Notes under the pieces: generated by a model
Seen by the model: the letters and a program-made list of their open reading frames with translations, nothing else
Database searches by the model: none
What the model was told of the DNA's origin: nothing
Translations under genes and position numbers: made by a program
Part shown: positions 51,483 through 60,047 of the stretch, piece after piece
Numbering within the stretch: position 1 is the stretch's first letter
Layout of the letters: every line of letters starts with the position of its first letter
Source of the DNA: Microbacterium sp.
GTDB taxonomy: Bacteria; Actinomycetota; Actinomycetes; Actinomycetales; Microbacteriaceae
Assembly (NCBI GenBank): GCA_017306415.1
Contig: JAFKIL010000005.1
Span: 62,001-126,000 of the forward strand
Reading direction: 5' to 3'
Length of the DNA: 64,000 nt

Positions 51483-53005
51483 CCGTCACCCACCACGTCC
51501 GGGTCCACCGGAGTGAAGAGAACCTCGCTCGCGAGGACCAGCTCGCCTGGAAGATCGCGGAGGTCGCCGCCGACCCGATCGAGGTCGACGCCGACGTCGC
51601 CGAGATGATCGTCAACCGCGTGATCGACAACGCCGCGGTGGCCGCGGCATCCCTCACCCGCGCGCCCGTGAGCGCCGCCCGCCAGCAGGCGCTCGACCAC
51701 GCCGTCTCGATCGGCGGCCGCGGTGCGACCGTGTTCGGCTGCGCCCTCGAGCGCCGCACGAGCCCGGAGTGGGCGGCGTGGGCGAACGGCGTCGCCGTGC
51801 GCGAGCTCGACTACCACGACACGTTCCTCGCCGCGGAGTACTCGCACCCCGGCGACAACATCCCGCCGATCGTCGCGGTCGCGCAGCACACCGGGCGGAC
51901 CGGCGCCGAGCTCGTCCGCGGCATCGCGACCGGCTACGAGATCCAGATCGACCTCGTGCGCGCGATCAGCCTGCACAAGCACAAGATCGACCACGTCGCC
52001 CACCTCGGTCCGTCGGCCGCCGCGGGCATCGGCACGCTGCTGGGGCTCCCGCCCGAGACCATCTACCAGGCCGTCGGCCAGGCGCTGCACACGACGACCG
52101 CGACGCGGCAGAGCCGCAAGGGCGAGATCTCGACGTGGAAGGCGTATGCGCCGGCGTTCGCGGGGAAGATGGCCGTCGAAGCGGTCGATCGCGCGATGCG
52201 CGGCGAGACGGCGCCGTCGCCGATCTACGAGGGCGAGGACGGTGTCATCGCCTGGCTGCTCGACGGGCCGGATGCCTCGTACGACGTGCCGCTCCCCGCG
52301 GCGGGCGAGGCGAAGCGGGCCATCCTCGACTCCTACACGAAGGAGCACTCGGCCGAATATCAGGCCCAGGCGTGGATCGACCTGGCCCGCCGGCTCCACG
52401 ACGAGCATCCCGAGCTGATCGATCCGGAGAACGTGGAGGCGATCGTGCTGCACACGAGCCACCACACCCACTACGTCATCGGATCGGGCGCGGGCGATCC
52501 GCAGAAGTACGACCCCGCGGCATCCCGCGAGACGCTCGACCACTCGATCCCGTACATCTTCGCGGTGGCGCTGCAGGACGGCGGGTGGCACCACGTCGAC
52601 TCCTACCTCCCGGCGCGCGCCGGGAGGCCCGACACGGTCGCGCTGTGGCACAAGATCACCACCGCGGAGGATGCCGAGTGGACGCGTCGCTACCACTCGG
52701 AGGACCCGAGCGAGAAGGCGTTCGGCGGCCGCGTCGAGATCCGGCTCGCGAACGGCGAGACGATCGTCGACGAGATCGCCGTCGCCGACGCCCATCCGCT
52801 CGGGGCCCGCCCCTTCGCGCGCGCCGACTACGTCCGGAAGTTCCGGATCCTCGCCGAGCCGGTCCTCGAGCCGGCCGAGATCGACCGCTTCCTCGACCTG
52901 GCGCAGCGCCTCCCCGCGCTCACCGCCGAGGAGGTGGGTCAGCTGAACATCGTCGCGAAGTACGGGGTGCTCGCCGGAGCTCCCGCTCCGAAGGGACTCT
53001 TCTGA
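51479..53005 (+). CDS. prpD: 2-methylcitrate dehydratase (MmgE/PrpD family)
   Basis: A 508-residue MmgE/PrpD-family enzyme, cofactor-free, dehydrating 2-methylcitrate to 2-methyl-cis-aconitate in propionyl-CoA catabolism. Family blocks are [30 protein letters not shown], given in parts as [20 protein letters not shown] and [10 protein letters not shown]; then [31 protein letters not shown] and [13 protein letters not shown]. Its length fits PrpD. It sits between the GntR gene and prpB with overlaps on both sides. No aconitase-like acnD or prpF is present here, so the isomerising step must come from a general aconitase. Confidence 0.92.
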   Translation: MTVTHHVRVHRSEENLAREDQLAWKIAEVAADPIEVDADVAEMIVNRVIDNAAVAAASLTRAPVSAARQQALDHAVSIGGRGATVFGCALERRTSPEWAAWANGVAVRELDYHDTFLAAEYSHPGDNIPPIVAVAQHTGRTGAELVRGIATGYEIQIDLVRAISLHKHKIDHVAHLGPSAAAGIGTLLGLPPETIYQAVGQALHTTTATRQSRKGEISTWKAYAPAFAGKMAVEAVDRAMRGETAPSPIYEGEDGVIAWLLDGPDASYDVPLPAAGEAKRAILDSYTKEHSAEYQAQAWIDLARRLHDEHPELIDPENVEAIVLHTSHHTHYVIGSGAGDPQKYDPAASRETLDHSIPYIFAVALQDGGWHHVDSYLPARAGRPDTVALWHKITTAEDAEWTRRYHSEDPSEKAFGGRVEIRLANGETIVDEIAVADAHPLGARPFARADYVRKFRILAEPVLEPAEIDRFLDLAQRLPALTAEEVGQLNIVAKYGVLAGAPAPKGLF

Positions 53006-53904
53006 TGCTGTACGCCACCACCCCGGCCGCCGAGAAGCGGCGGCTGTTCCGCGAGCGCCTCGCCACCGGCGAGCTGCTGCGATTCCCCGGGGCCTTCAAC
53101 CCGCTGAGTGCGCGACTGATCGAGCGCAAGGGCTTCGAGGGCGTCTACATCTCGGGTGCGGTGCTCGCCGCCGACCTCGGTCTGCCGGACATCGGGCTCA
53201 CGACCCTCACCGAGGTCGCCGGCCGCGGTCAGCAGATCGCCCGCATGACCGAGCTCCCCGCGATCATCGACGCAGACACCGGCTTCGGCGAGCCGATGAA
53301 CGTCGCCCGCACGATCCAGACGCTCGAGGACGCCGGCCTCGCCGGCACGCACATCGAGGACCAGATCAACCCCAAGCGGTGCGGCCACCTGGACGGCAAG
53401 GCCGTCGTCGACGAGGACACCGCGATCAAGCGCATCCGCGCCGCGGCCGATGCGCGCCGCGACCCCAACTTCCTGCTCATGGCGCGCACCGACATCCGCG
53501 CCGTGGAGGGATTGGATGCCGCGGTGGACCGCGCCAAGGCGCTCGTCGACGCGGGAGCCGACGCGATCTTCCCGGAGGCGATGCGGACCCTCGACGAGTT
53601 CGCCGCCGTGCGAGAGGCGATCGACGTGCCGATCCTCGCCAACATGACGGAGTTCGGGAAGAGCGAGCTGTTCTCCGTCGACCAGCTGCGCGACGTCGGC
53701 GTCAACATCGTGATCTGGCCCGTGTCATTGCTGAGGCTCGCGATGGGCGCGGCCGACCGCGGCCTCGGTACGCTCATCGAGGACGGGCACCTGACGTCGA
53801 AGCTCGGCGAGATGCAGCACCGGGCCGACCTGTACGACCTGGTGGACTACGAGGCGTACAACCACTTCGACACGAACGTCTTCAACTTCCAGATCGCCCG
53901 ATAG
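53005..53904 (+). CDS. prpB: Methylisocitrate lyase
   Basis: A 299-residue ICL/PEP-mutase-family lyase splitting 2-methylisocitrate to pyruvate and succinate. The catalytic-loop motif KRCGHLDGK carries the cysteine; DADTGFGEPMNVARTIQTLEDAG, HIEDQINPKRC and ANMTEFGKSELFS are family hallmarks for Mg2+ and substrate binding. Its length distinguishes it from isocitrate lyase (more than 420 residues). ATG 53005 shares a base with the prpD stop. prpC follows after 9 nt with an AGGAGAA ribosome-binding site. Confidence 0.94.
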   Translation: MLYATTPAAEKRRLFRERLATGELLRFPGAFNPLSARLIERKGFEGVYISGAVLAADLGLPDIGLTTLTEVAGRGQQIARMTELPAIIDADTGFGEPMNVARTIQTLEDAGLAGTHIEDQINPKRCGHLDGKAVVDEDTAIKRIRAAADARRDPNFLLMARTDIRAVEGLDAAVDRAKALVDAGADAIFPEAMRTLDEFAAVREAIDVPILANMTEFGKSELFSVDQLRDVGVNIVIWPVSLLRLAMGAADRGLGTLIEDGHLTSKLGEMQHRADLYDLVDYEAYNHFDTNVFNFQIAR

Positions 53905-53913
53905 GAGAACGAC

Positions 53914-55083
53914 ATGACGGATGCCGAGATCAAGAAGGGCCTCGCCGGGGTCACGGTCGACTACACCGCGGTCAGCAAGGTGAATCCCGAGACCAACTCG
54001 CTCCTCTACCGCGGCTATCCCGTGCAGGAGCTGGCGGCGACGCAGCCGTTCGAGGCCGTCGCGTACCTGCTCTGGCACGGTGAGCTGCCCACGGACGCGG
54101 AGCTCGCGGAGTTCCGCGCCGAAGAGCGCGCGCAGCGGGCGCTCGACGAGAACGTGAAGCAGGCGATCGATCTGGTCCCGCTCGACGCCCATCCGATGGA
54201 CGTGCTGCGCACCGCGGTGTCGCTGGCCGGGGCATCCGACCCCGCCGCGTTCGACAACTCGCGCGAGTCCGATCTGGGCAAGGCGAAGCGGCTGTTCGCG
54301 AAGATCCCGGCGATGGTGGCGTACGACCAGCGCCGTCGACGCGGCCAGGCGATCGTGGAGCCGCGCGACGACCTCGACTACGCGCAGAACTTCCTCTGGA
54401 TGACCTTCGGCGAGGTGCCCGATGAGATCGTCGGCGACGCGTTCAACGTCTCGATGATCCTGTACGCCGAGCACTCGTTCAACGCCTCGACGTTCACCGC
54501 CCGTGTCATCACGAGCACGATGGCCGACCTCTACTCCGCCGTCGTCGGTGCGATCGGCGCGCTCAAGGGCCCACTGCACGGCGGCGCCAACGAGGCCGTC
54601 ATGCATATCTTCGACGACATCGGGGAAGCCTCGAACGTCGGGCCGTGGCTCGATCGGGCGCTGGCCGAGAAGCGCAAGATCATGGGCTTCGGGCATCGCG
54701 TGTACAAGAACGGCGACTCGCGCGTGCCTACCATGAAGGCCGCCCTCGACACCCTGATCGCGCACTACGACGCACAGGAGCTCGGCGCCCTCTACGACGC
54801 TCTCGAGGCGGAGTTCGTGGCGCGCAAGCGCATCTACCCGAACCTCGACTACCCCTCGGGCCCGGCGTACCACCTGATGGGCTTCGACACTCTGACCTTC
54901 ACGCCGCTGTTCGTGGCGGCGCGGGTGACGGGGTGGACCGCGCACACCATGGAGCAGGCGGCGTCCAACGCCCTCATCCGCCCGCTGTCGGCATACAACG
55001 GGGTCGACGAGCGGCACATCGAAGGGTATGTCGCCGATCCGGCGGTCGACACGACCGACCGGCCGGCCGAAGCCGAGGGGTAG
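53914..55083 (+). CDS. prpC: 2-methylcitrate synthase / citrate synthase II
   Basis: A 389-residue citrate-synthase-fold enzyme condensing propionyl-CoA with oxaloacetate. Catalytic histidines are in LYAEHSFNASTFTARV and PLHGGANEAVMHI, and the third block GFGHRVYKNGDSR includes the arginine and histidine binding oxaloacetate. DYPSGPAYHLMGF follows. Short length and the prpDB context indicate methylcitrate synthase, although such enzymes usually accept acetyl-CoA too. It is the last gene of the operon; the gene downstream is on the other strand. Confidence 0.93.
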   Translation: MTDAEIKKGLAGVTVDYTAVSKVNPETNSLLYRGYPVQELAATQPFEAVAYLLWHGELPTDAELAEFRAEERAQRALDENVKQAIDLVPLDAHPMDVLRTAVSLAGASDPAAFDNSRESDLGKAKRLFAKIPAMVAYDQRRRRGQAIVEPRDDLDYAQNFLWMTFGEVPDEIVGDAFNVSMILYAEHSFNASTFTARVITSTMADLYSAVVGAIGALKGPLHGGANEAVMHIFDDIGEASNVGPWLDRALAEKRKIMGFGHRVYKNGDSRVPTMKAALDTLIAHYDAQELGALYDALEAEFVARKRIYPNLDYPSGPAYHLMGFDTLTFTPLFVAARVTGWTAHTMEQAASNALIRPLSAYNGVDERHIEGYVADPAVDTTDRPAEAEG

Positions 55084-55125
55084 AGCGCAGCGCGCAGTTC
55101 GCCTCCGCGGAGGTCGGCCGTGGGA

Positions 55126-55470
55126 TCAGTTTTCGTTGTGCTGGTCCCACGGGCGACGCATCAGCGTCGTGACGTCGCGATCGAGGTGCTCGATCTTCTG
55201 ATTCACCGTGTCGAAACGTGCGTTCATCTCGCCGCGGAGTCCCGCGACTGTCGCGTCGAGAGCATCGATGCGTCCGCCGAGGCTCCCCTCGACGGAGCCG
55301 ATGCGGGCGTCTAGGGCATCGATGCGGCCTCCCAGCCGACCCTCCAATCCGGAGATCGCCGAGGTCGTCGCACGCGTGATCAGCGTCGTCATCGCGGTCA
55401 TGCCACCCAGCATGATGGTGGTGAAGACACCGATGATCGCCCAGGTCTGCACGTCGCTCATATAAGCCAT
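55126..55470 (-). CDS. Small membrane-anchored coiled-coil protein
   Basis: A 114-residue protein. One N-terminal membrane helix (about 8-32, TWAIIGVFTTIMLGGMTAMTTLI) is followed by a heptad-like coiled coil (SGLEGRLGGRIDALDARIGS, then the similar VEGSLGGRIDALDATVAG). The two units are near repeats of about 18 residues. It ends MRRPWDQHNEN. Proteins of this form are common beside phage or toxin genes, but nothing here supports that. MSDVQTW (start 55461) is an alternative start. It is convergent with prpC. Confidence 0.65.
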   Translation of the reverse strand: MAYMSDVQTWAIIGVFTTIMLGGMTAMTTLITRATTSAISGLEGRLGGRIDALDARIGSVEGSLGGRIDALDATVAGLRGEMNARFDTVNQKIEHLDRDVTTLMRRPWDQHNEN

Positions 55471-55577
55471 TCTGCTTCTTCCGGGCGCAGCGCGGTGGAG
55501 GTCGGCGCGGATCTGTGGACAGGCCGGCCGTCCACAGCCGGAGCGTAGGCTGGCTCATGCGAGCGAAGGAGTCCGCC

Positions 55578-56753
55578 ATGCCCGAAGCCGTCATCGTCGA
55601 CGTCGTCCGCACCCCGTCGGGTCGCGGCAAGCCGGGCGGTGCCCTGAGCGGCGTGCACCCGGTCGATCTCGTCGCCGGCGTGCTCCGCGCCGTCCTCGAG
55701 CGCAACGGTTTGGAGTCGGCGCAGATCGACGACGTGCTGATGGGATGCGTCAGCCAGGTCGCCGACCAATCCCTCAACATCGCACGACAGGCGGTGCTGG
55801 CCGCCGGGTTCGACGAGACCATCCCCGCGGTGACGATCGACCGGCAGTGCGGATCGAGCCAGCAGGCCGCGCACTTCGCCGCCCAGGGCGTGATGGCGGG
55901 AGCCTACGACATCGTCATCGCGGCCGGGGTCGAGTCGATGAGCCGCGTCCCGCTCGGCTCGAGTGCCCACGGCGGGACCCTCTCACGCGGCATCCGGGCG
56001 CGCTATCCCGACGGGCTCGTCAACCAGGGCGTCTCGGCCGAACTGATCGCCGAGCGGTGGGGCTTCAGCCGCGAGCAGCTGGACGCGTACTCGGCCGAGT
56101 CGCACCGGCGCGCAGCGGACGCCGCGGCCGCCGGCTTCTTCGACTCGCAGCTGCTGCCCGTGGCGACGGATGCCGGCGAGGTCTCCGTCGACGAGACCGT
56201 GCGCGCGTCGACGACCGTCGCGGGGCTCTCGGGGCTGAACCCGTCGTTCCGCACCGACGAGCTCGCCGCCCGCTTCCCGGAGCTGACGTGGAAGATCACT
56301 CCCGGCAACTCGTCGCCGCTGACCGATGCGGCATCCGCGGTGCTCATCATGAGCGAGCAGAAGGCGGTCGAGCTCGGCCTCACCCCGCGCGCCCGGTTCC
56401 ACGCGTTCGCCGTCGTGGGCGACGACCCGATGCTGATGCTGACCGGACCGATCCCGGCGACGCGTCGCATCATGGATCGCAGCGGCCTCACCATCGACGA
56501 CCTCGACGCCTACGAGGTCAACGAGGCGTTCGCGCCGGTACCGCTCGCGTGGGCGCGCGACCTGCACGCCGACATGGCGAAGCTGAACCCGCGCGGCGGG
56601 GCCATCGCCCTCGGGCATGCAGTCGGCGCCTCCGGGACGCGCCTGCTCGGCACGCTCGTCGCGCAGCTCGAGGCGAGCGGTGGACGCTACGGCCTGCAGA
56701 CGATGTGCGAGGGCGGCGGCATGGCCAACGCGACGATCGTCGAGCGGCTATAG
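55578..56753 (+). CDS. Acetyl-CoA C-acyltransferase (thiolase)
   Basis: A 391-residue thiolase. The acyl-accepting cysteine is in TIDRQCGSSQQAAHF, the catalytic histidine in IALGHAVGASGTRL, and the second cysteine in MCEGGGMANA. NEAFAPVPLAW replaces the usual NEAFA. It cleaves 3-ketoacyl-CoA in beta-oxidation, or condenses two acyl-CoAs. ATG 55578 has GAAGGAG 7 nt upstream. TAGGCT at 55546 gives a +1 near 55558, which leaves a 20-nt leader and rules out an earlier start. With the acyl-CoA dehydrogenase at 58262 and etfBA it belongs to an acyl-CoA oxidation set. Confidence 0.92.
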   Translation: MPEAVIVDVVRTPSGRGKPGGALSGVHPVDLVAGVLRAVLERNGLESAQIDDVLMGCVSQVADQSLNIARQAVLAAGFDETIPAVTIDRQCGSSQQAAHFAAQGVMAGAYDIVIAAGVESMSRVPLGSSAHGGTLSRGIRARYPDGLVNQGVSAELIAERWGFSREQLDAYSAESHRRAADAAAAGFFDSQLLPVATDAGEVSVDETVRASTTVAGLSGLNPSFRTDELAARFPELTWKITPGNSSPLTDAASAVLIMSEQKAVELGLTPRARFHAFAVVGDDPMLMLTGPIPATRRIMDRSGLTIDDLDAYEVNEAFAPVPLAWARDLHADMAKLNPRGGAIALGHAVGASGTRLLGTLVAQLEASGGRYGLQTMCEGGGMANATIVERL

Positions 56754-56778
56754 CGCGCGATGATCGTCGCGGGCGGCA

Positions 56779-57149
56779 CTACCGACAGGAGATCTGATTG
56801 CTGTACGCGCTGAACGCGTGCAGGGTTCCGCTCTTCGTGATCGTCGTCCCGGCGGGTGCCGTCGTCGTCTTCTGGATCTTGTAGGTGAAGTAGCGGCCCA
56901 CCGCGTACGCGGTCCAGGCCTTACCGGCGTTCCGTTCGACGCGTAGCAGCGCCCGATCACGTGCGCGGTGTCGACGTAGTTGCCCACATAGCTCTTGTCG
57001 ATCACCTTGTAGGTGGTCGCGTACACCGGGCGTGCCGGCTGCGTCTCCGCCATCGCGGGCACACCGCTCGCCAGCCCGCCCATCAGCACGATCCCGCCCA
57101 GCACCGCAGCAATGATCCGTCTTCTCACGTCCAGCCCCCTTGCAGTCAT
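56779..57149 (-). pseudogene. Frameshifted small secreted protein
   Basis: The first part (from 57149) encodes a signal peptide with IIAAVLGGIVLMGGLASGVPAMA and then RPVYATTYKVIDKSYVGNYVDTAHVIGRCYASNG. Around 56920 the frame changes: the continuation GKAWTAYAVGRYFTYKIQ ... SNQISCR is in the -1/+2 frame and ends at TAG 56779. Together they make a plausible secreted protein of about 120 residues with paired cysteines. One base is missing, or two are extra, near GGAACGCCGGTAAGG. It is either a pseudogene or a sequencing error. GTG 57128 behind AAGGGGG is an alternative start. Confidence 0.6.
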
Positions 57150-57179
57150 CGGCGCCGTTGTCCGGCGTCCGTGCTACAA

Positions 57180-57206
57180 CTCTCATAAGAGAGCGCATAA
57201 ATGCGC
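57180..57206. promoter_or_regulatory. Two adjoining palindromes before the lipoprotein gene
   Basis: CTCTC-ATAA-GAGAG (57180-57193) and GCGCAT-AA-ATGCGC (57193-57206) share one base. The stretch is AT-rich for this genome and lies between two divergent genes, so it may be an operator or bidirectional hairpin. Confidence 0.5.
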
Positions 57207-57228
57207 TACTACAAGAAATGGTGGTTTT

Positions 57229-57594
57229 ATGCGAGAGCGCAGATTCCTGAAAGCGGCGGCCCTGACCGCGCTCATGGCGATGCTCGCCGGGTGCGCGCGG
57301 TCCGAGACCGACCCCGACCCGGGCAGGTTCGTGGGTCAGTCGCTCGCGACCGCGCTGGAGAATCTCGGCTCGCCGAATGTGATCGACGTCTCCGAGAGCG
57401 TCGTCGGCATTCAGCCCGCGTACAACGGTGGAGCGGACCCGGCGGAGTGGATCGTCGTGGTCGGCTGCTACGCCCCGAATCCGCAGCACGCGAGCGATGT
57501 CGCCGTCATCCCGAAGGCGTCCGTGACCGCCGCGATCCGTGCGGCCGCCAAGCGCGGGGAGTTCGATCGCTACGTGCCCAGCTGCGACCGCTGA
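57229..57594 (+). CDS. Small lipoprotein, unknown function
   Basis: A 121-residue protein with a lipoprotein signal: FLKAAALTALMAMLAGC is the lipobox with Cys22 as the lipidated residue. The mature part is about 100 residues, containing GQSLATALENLGSPNVIDVSES, a start resembling PASTA-like or SmpA-like small folds but too short to assign. Two further cysteines (VVGCYAPN, YVPSCDR) could form a disulfide. ATG 57229 is chosen because it places the signal peptide at the N-terminus; an upstream in-frame extension lacks one. It has no strong ribosome-binding site. Confidence 0.7.
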   Translation: MRERRFLKAAALTALMAMLAGCARSETDPDPGRFVGQSLATALENLGSPNVIDVSESVVGIQPAYNGGADPAEWIVVVGCYAPNPQHASDVAVIPKASVTAAIRAAAKRGEFDRYVPSCDR

Positions 57595-57649
57595 GCAGCC
57601 GGCCCGGAGGTTGCAGACCAGGGCGTTCGGCACGACCGGTGCCGACGTC

Positions 57650-57670
57650 CCGGAAGATTCCTCCGGGAAG
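57650..57670. terminator. Small hairpin between the lipoprotein and YCII genes
   Basis: TCCCGGA (57650-57656) and TCCGGGA (57664-57670) with a 7-nt loop. There is no clear T-run, so this is a weak terminator candidate or an RNA structure in the YCII leader. Confidence 0.35.
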
Positions 57671-57730
57671 TGTCGATGCGCGCCCGGCGCGTTCGACGTC
57701 CTTCATGAGTCCAGAGGAAGGATGGAACCC

Positions 57731-58063
57731 ATGAAGTACATGATGTTCGTCGTCACATCGCTCGAGCCCGACACCGAGAGGGACGAGTCCGACGTCGACC
57801 TGTGGGTCGACCCGCTCGACGCCAGCGGGAAGCGCGTCATCGGCGAGGCCCTCCAGCCGCCGTCGACGTCGACCGTGGTCAAGGTGCGCGGGGGCAAGGT
57901 GCTCACGACCCACGGTCCGTTCGCCGAGACGAGCGAGGTGATCTGCGGGTTCGACATCCTCGAGGTCGCCGACCTCGACGAGGCGATCGAGATCGCGTCA
58001 CGGCATCCGATGGCTCGCAACGGGCAGCTCGAACTGCGCCCGTTCATGGTCTGGGACGAGTAG
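57731..58063 (+). CDS. YCII-domain protein
   Basis: A 110-residue protein with a ferredoxin-like YCII domain. It starts KYMMFVVTSLEPDTERDES and has GGKVLTTHGPFAETSEVICGFDILEVADLDEAIEIASRHP; the diagnostic parts are TTHGPFAETSEVICGFDILE and DLDEAIEIASRHP. These match the DGPFAETKE and EAIEWAAR patterns of the family often paired with ECF sigma factors. No sigma factor is present here. YCII proteins include a chlorohydrolase-like domain but most are of unknown activity. ATG 57731 follows AGGAAGGATG. Confidence 0.82.
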   Translation: MKYMMFVVTSLEPDTERDESDVDLWVDPLDASGKRVIGEALQPPSTSTVVKVRGGKVLTTHGPFAETSEVICGFDILEVADLDEAIEIASRHPMARNGQLELRPFMVWDE

Positions 58064-58074
58064 CGACCGATCCG

Positions 58075-58152
58075 CGTCGGAAAAGCAGGCTGGATCGACC
58101 GATTCCCCCTCGGGAAGGGGCTCGGAGCGCACTTCAGCCTGCTTCTCCGACG
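58075..58152. repeat. Family C palindromic element, copy 2 (78 bp)
   Basis: Inverted ends CGTCGGAAAAGCAGGCT and AGCCTGCTTCTCCGACG, 17 bp with one mismatch. It begins 12 nt after the YCII stop and precedes the acyl-CoA dehydrogenase gene. Confidence 0.88.
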
Positions 58153-58261
58153 ACCGACGAGATAGTCGGACGTCCATGTAAAATGATCACGGTGCCAACG
58201 CGGGCACCCTCCTCGAGTCGCACAACGGCCAGCGCGGGGAGCGATCGACGGGCGGTTCGAC

Positions 58262-59404
58262 ATGACGATGGTGACGACGACCGAGGAGCGCGCGGCGATC
58301 CTCGAGGCGGTGCGCGACTTCGCGCAGACCGAGCTCGCGCCCCACGCTCTCGAGTGGGACGAGCACGGCATCTTCCCGCGAGACACGCTCCGCGTGGCCG
58401 GCCAGCTCGGGCTCGGCGGCATCTACGTCCGCGAGGATGTCGGCGGTGCCGGCCTCGGCCGTACGGAAGCCGTCGCGATCTTCGAGGAGCTGGCGCAGGG
58501 AGACCCGGCGATCGCTGCGTACATCACGATCCACAACATGGTCGCGTGGATGATCGACACCTACGGCGACGCAGCGCAGCGCGAGCGGTGGCTGCCGTCC
58601 ATGACGACGATGGCCGATCTCGGCGCGTACTGCCTCACCGAGCCGGGCGCCGGGTCGGATGCCGCGGCCATCGCCACGAGCGCCATCCGCGACGGCGACG
58701 AGTACGTCCTCACCGGCGTGAAGCAGTTCATCTCGGGCGGGGGAGAGGCATCCGTCTACGTCGTGATGGCGCGCACCGGCGAGCCGGGAGCGCGTGGGAT
58801 CACCGCCTTCCTCGTCGAGGACGGGGCCGCGGGGCTGTCGTTCGGCGCGAAGGAGCGCAAGATGGGCTGGAAGGCGCAGCCCACCCGGCAGGTGATCCTC
58901 GACCAGGTGCGGGTGCCGGCCTCCGCGATCCTCGGTGAGCTCGACCGCGGCTTCCGCATCGCGATGTCCGCACTCAACGGCGGCCGCATCAACATCGCGG
59001 CGTGCTCGCTCGGCGGCGCCCAGTGGGCGCTGGACCGGACGGTGCGCTACGTCCACGAGCGGTTCACCTTCGGCGAGCCGCTGGCCGAGAAGCAGTCGGT
59101 CGTGTTCACCCTCGCCGATATGGCGACGGAGCTCCAGGCGGCGCGTGCACTCGTCCGGGATGCCGCGACCGCCCTCGACGAGCAGGCGCCCGATGCCGCG
59201 ATGCAGTGCGCGATGGCGAAGCGGTTCGCCACCGACGCCGGATTCCGCGTGGCGAACGACGCGTTGCAGCTCCACGGCGGCTACGGCTATCTGCAGGACT
59301 ACGGCATCGAGAAGGTCGTCCGGGATCTGCGCGTGCACCAGATCCTCGAGGGCACGAACGAGATCATGCGGGTGATCATCGGCCGTGAGGTGCTCCACGC
59401 CTGA
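58262..59404 (+). CDS. Acyl-CoA dehydrogenase
   Basis: A 380-residue FAD enzyme oxidising an acyl-CoA to the enoyl-CoA and passing electrons to ETF. Family motifs: AYCLTEPGAGSDAAAIAT (FAD-binding), GVKQFISGGGEASVYVVMART, KMGWKAQPTRQVILDQVRVP, LQLHGGYGYLQDYGIEKVVRDLRV and LEGTNEIMRVIIGREVL with the end-of-protein helix. The IEGTNE-type segment is where the short-branched-chain class carries its variation, and the sequence resembles isobutyryl-CoA dehydrogenases. ATG 58262 or 58268. TAAAAT at 58179 may be its -10. The ETF genes are 640 nt downstream past a regulator. Confidence 0.92.
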   Translation: MTMVTTTEERAAILEAVRDFAQTELAPHALEWDEHGIFPRDTLRVAGQLGLGGIYVREDVGGAGLGRTEAVAIFEELAQGDPAIAAYITIHNMVAWMIDTYGDAAQRERWLPSMTTMADLGAYCLTEPGAGSDAAAIATSAIRDGDEYVLTGVKQFISGGGEASVYVVMARTGEPGARGITAFLVEDGAAGLSFGAKERKMGWKAQPTRQVILDQVRVPASAILGELDRGFRIAMSALNGGRINIAACSLGGAQWALDRTVRYVHERFTFGEPLAEKQSVVFTLADMATELQAARALVRDAATALDEQAPDAAMQCAMAKRFATDAGFRVANDALQLHGGYGYLQDYGIEKVVRDLRVHQILEGTNEIMRVIIGREVLHA

Positions 59405-59408
59405 GCGG

Positions 59409-59945
59409 TCAGAGCGGCTCGGGCTGCGGTCGCGGGTCGTCGAAGTCGCCCGCGTCGCGCCGCAGGCGGGCGATGAGCGCGACGAGGTCGTCCGTGTCCT
59501 GCCGAGTCAGCCCGGGACGCTCGAAGACCTCCGTGTTGAGGGCGGCGGTGGCGCGAGCGGCGATGTCGCGGCCCTCCGGCGTCACCGCGACGAGCGTCGC
59601 ACGGCCGTCGCTCGGATGCTGCTCCCGGCGGACGAGACCCGACGCCTCGAGGCGGTCGACGGTGTTCGTGACGCTGGTGGGATGGACCTGGAGTCGCGCG
59701 GTGGCGGACGCCATCGGCATCCGCCCCTCGCGGGTGAAGCTGAGGAGCGTCAGCATCTCGTAGCGCGCGAAGGTCAGCCCGAACGGTTTCAGGGTGGCCT
59801 CCACGCGCGCGAGGATGAGCTGCTGCGCCCGCATGATCGAGGTGACCAGGGTCATGCCCGGCGCGGCATCCGCCCACCCGTGCGCGAGCCACTGCCGCTT
59901 CGCCTCGGCGATCGGGTCGACGGGGAGACGTCGCACGCGTGCCAC
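59409..59945 (-). CDS. MarR-family transcriptional regulator
   Basis: A 178-residue winged-helix regulator. LTFARYEMLTLLSFTREGRMPMA, ATARLQVHPTSVTNTVDRLEASGLVRREQHPSDGRATLVAVTPEG covers the recognition helix and wing; the core is LQVHPTSVTNTVDRLEASGL and the wing HPSDGRATLVAVT. GTG 59945 is chosen because GAGGAGG lies 7 nt upstream; longer in-frame extensions would run through the etfB promoter. It is convergent with the acyl-CoA dehydrogenase gene and divergent from etfB, so it may control either. Confidence 0.87.
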   Translation of the reverse strand: MARVRRLPVDPIAEAKRQWLAHGWADAAPGMTLVTSIMRAQQLILARVEATLKPFGLTFARYEMLTLLSFTREGRMPMASATARLQVHPTSVTNTVDRLEASGLVRREQHPSDGRATLVAVTPEGRDIAARATAALNTEVFERPGLTRQDTDDLVALIARLRRDAGDFDDPRPQPEPL

Positions 59946-60018
59946 AAGCCCACCTCCTCGGTCTGTGCCCACGGTAGTCGGTTTCCTCCTGTCGTCTGTG
60001 CCCCGACAGGGACCTGAA

Positions 60019-60024
60019 TAGACT
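60019..60024 (+). promoter_or_regulatory. -10 box of etfB
   Basis: TAGACT, giving +1 near 60031 and a short leader that holds GGAGGAG before ATG 60048. The divergent MarR gene may use TACCGT at 59971-59976 on the other strand. Confidence 0.5.
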
Positions 60025-60047
60025 CGAAGCAACGGAGGAGTGTGCGC

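Noticed and set aside
56779..57149. Programmed frameshifting in the small secreted gene
   Set aside because: No slippery heptamer or downstream structure is visible; decay or a sequencing error is simpler.
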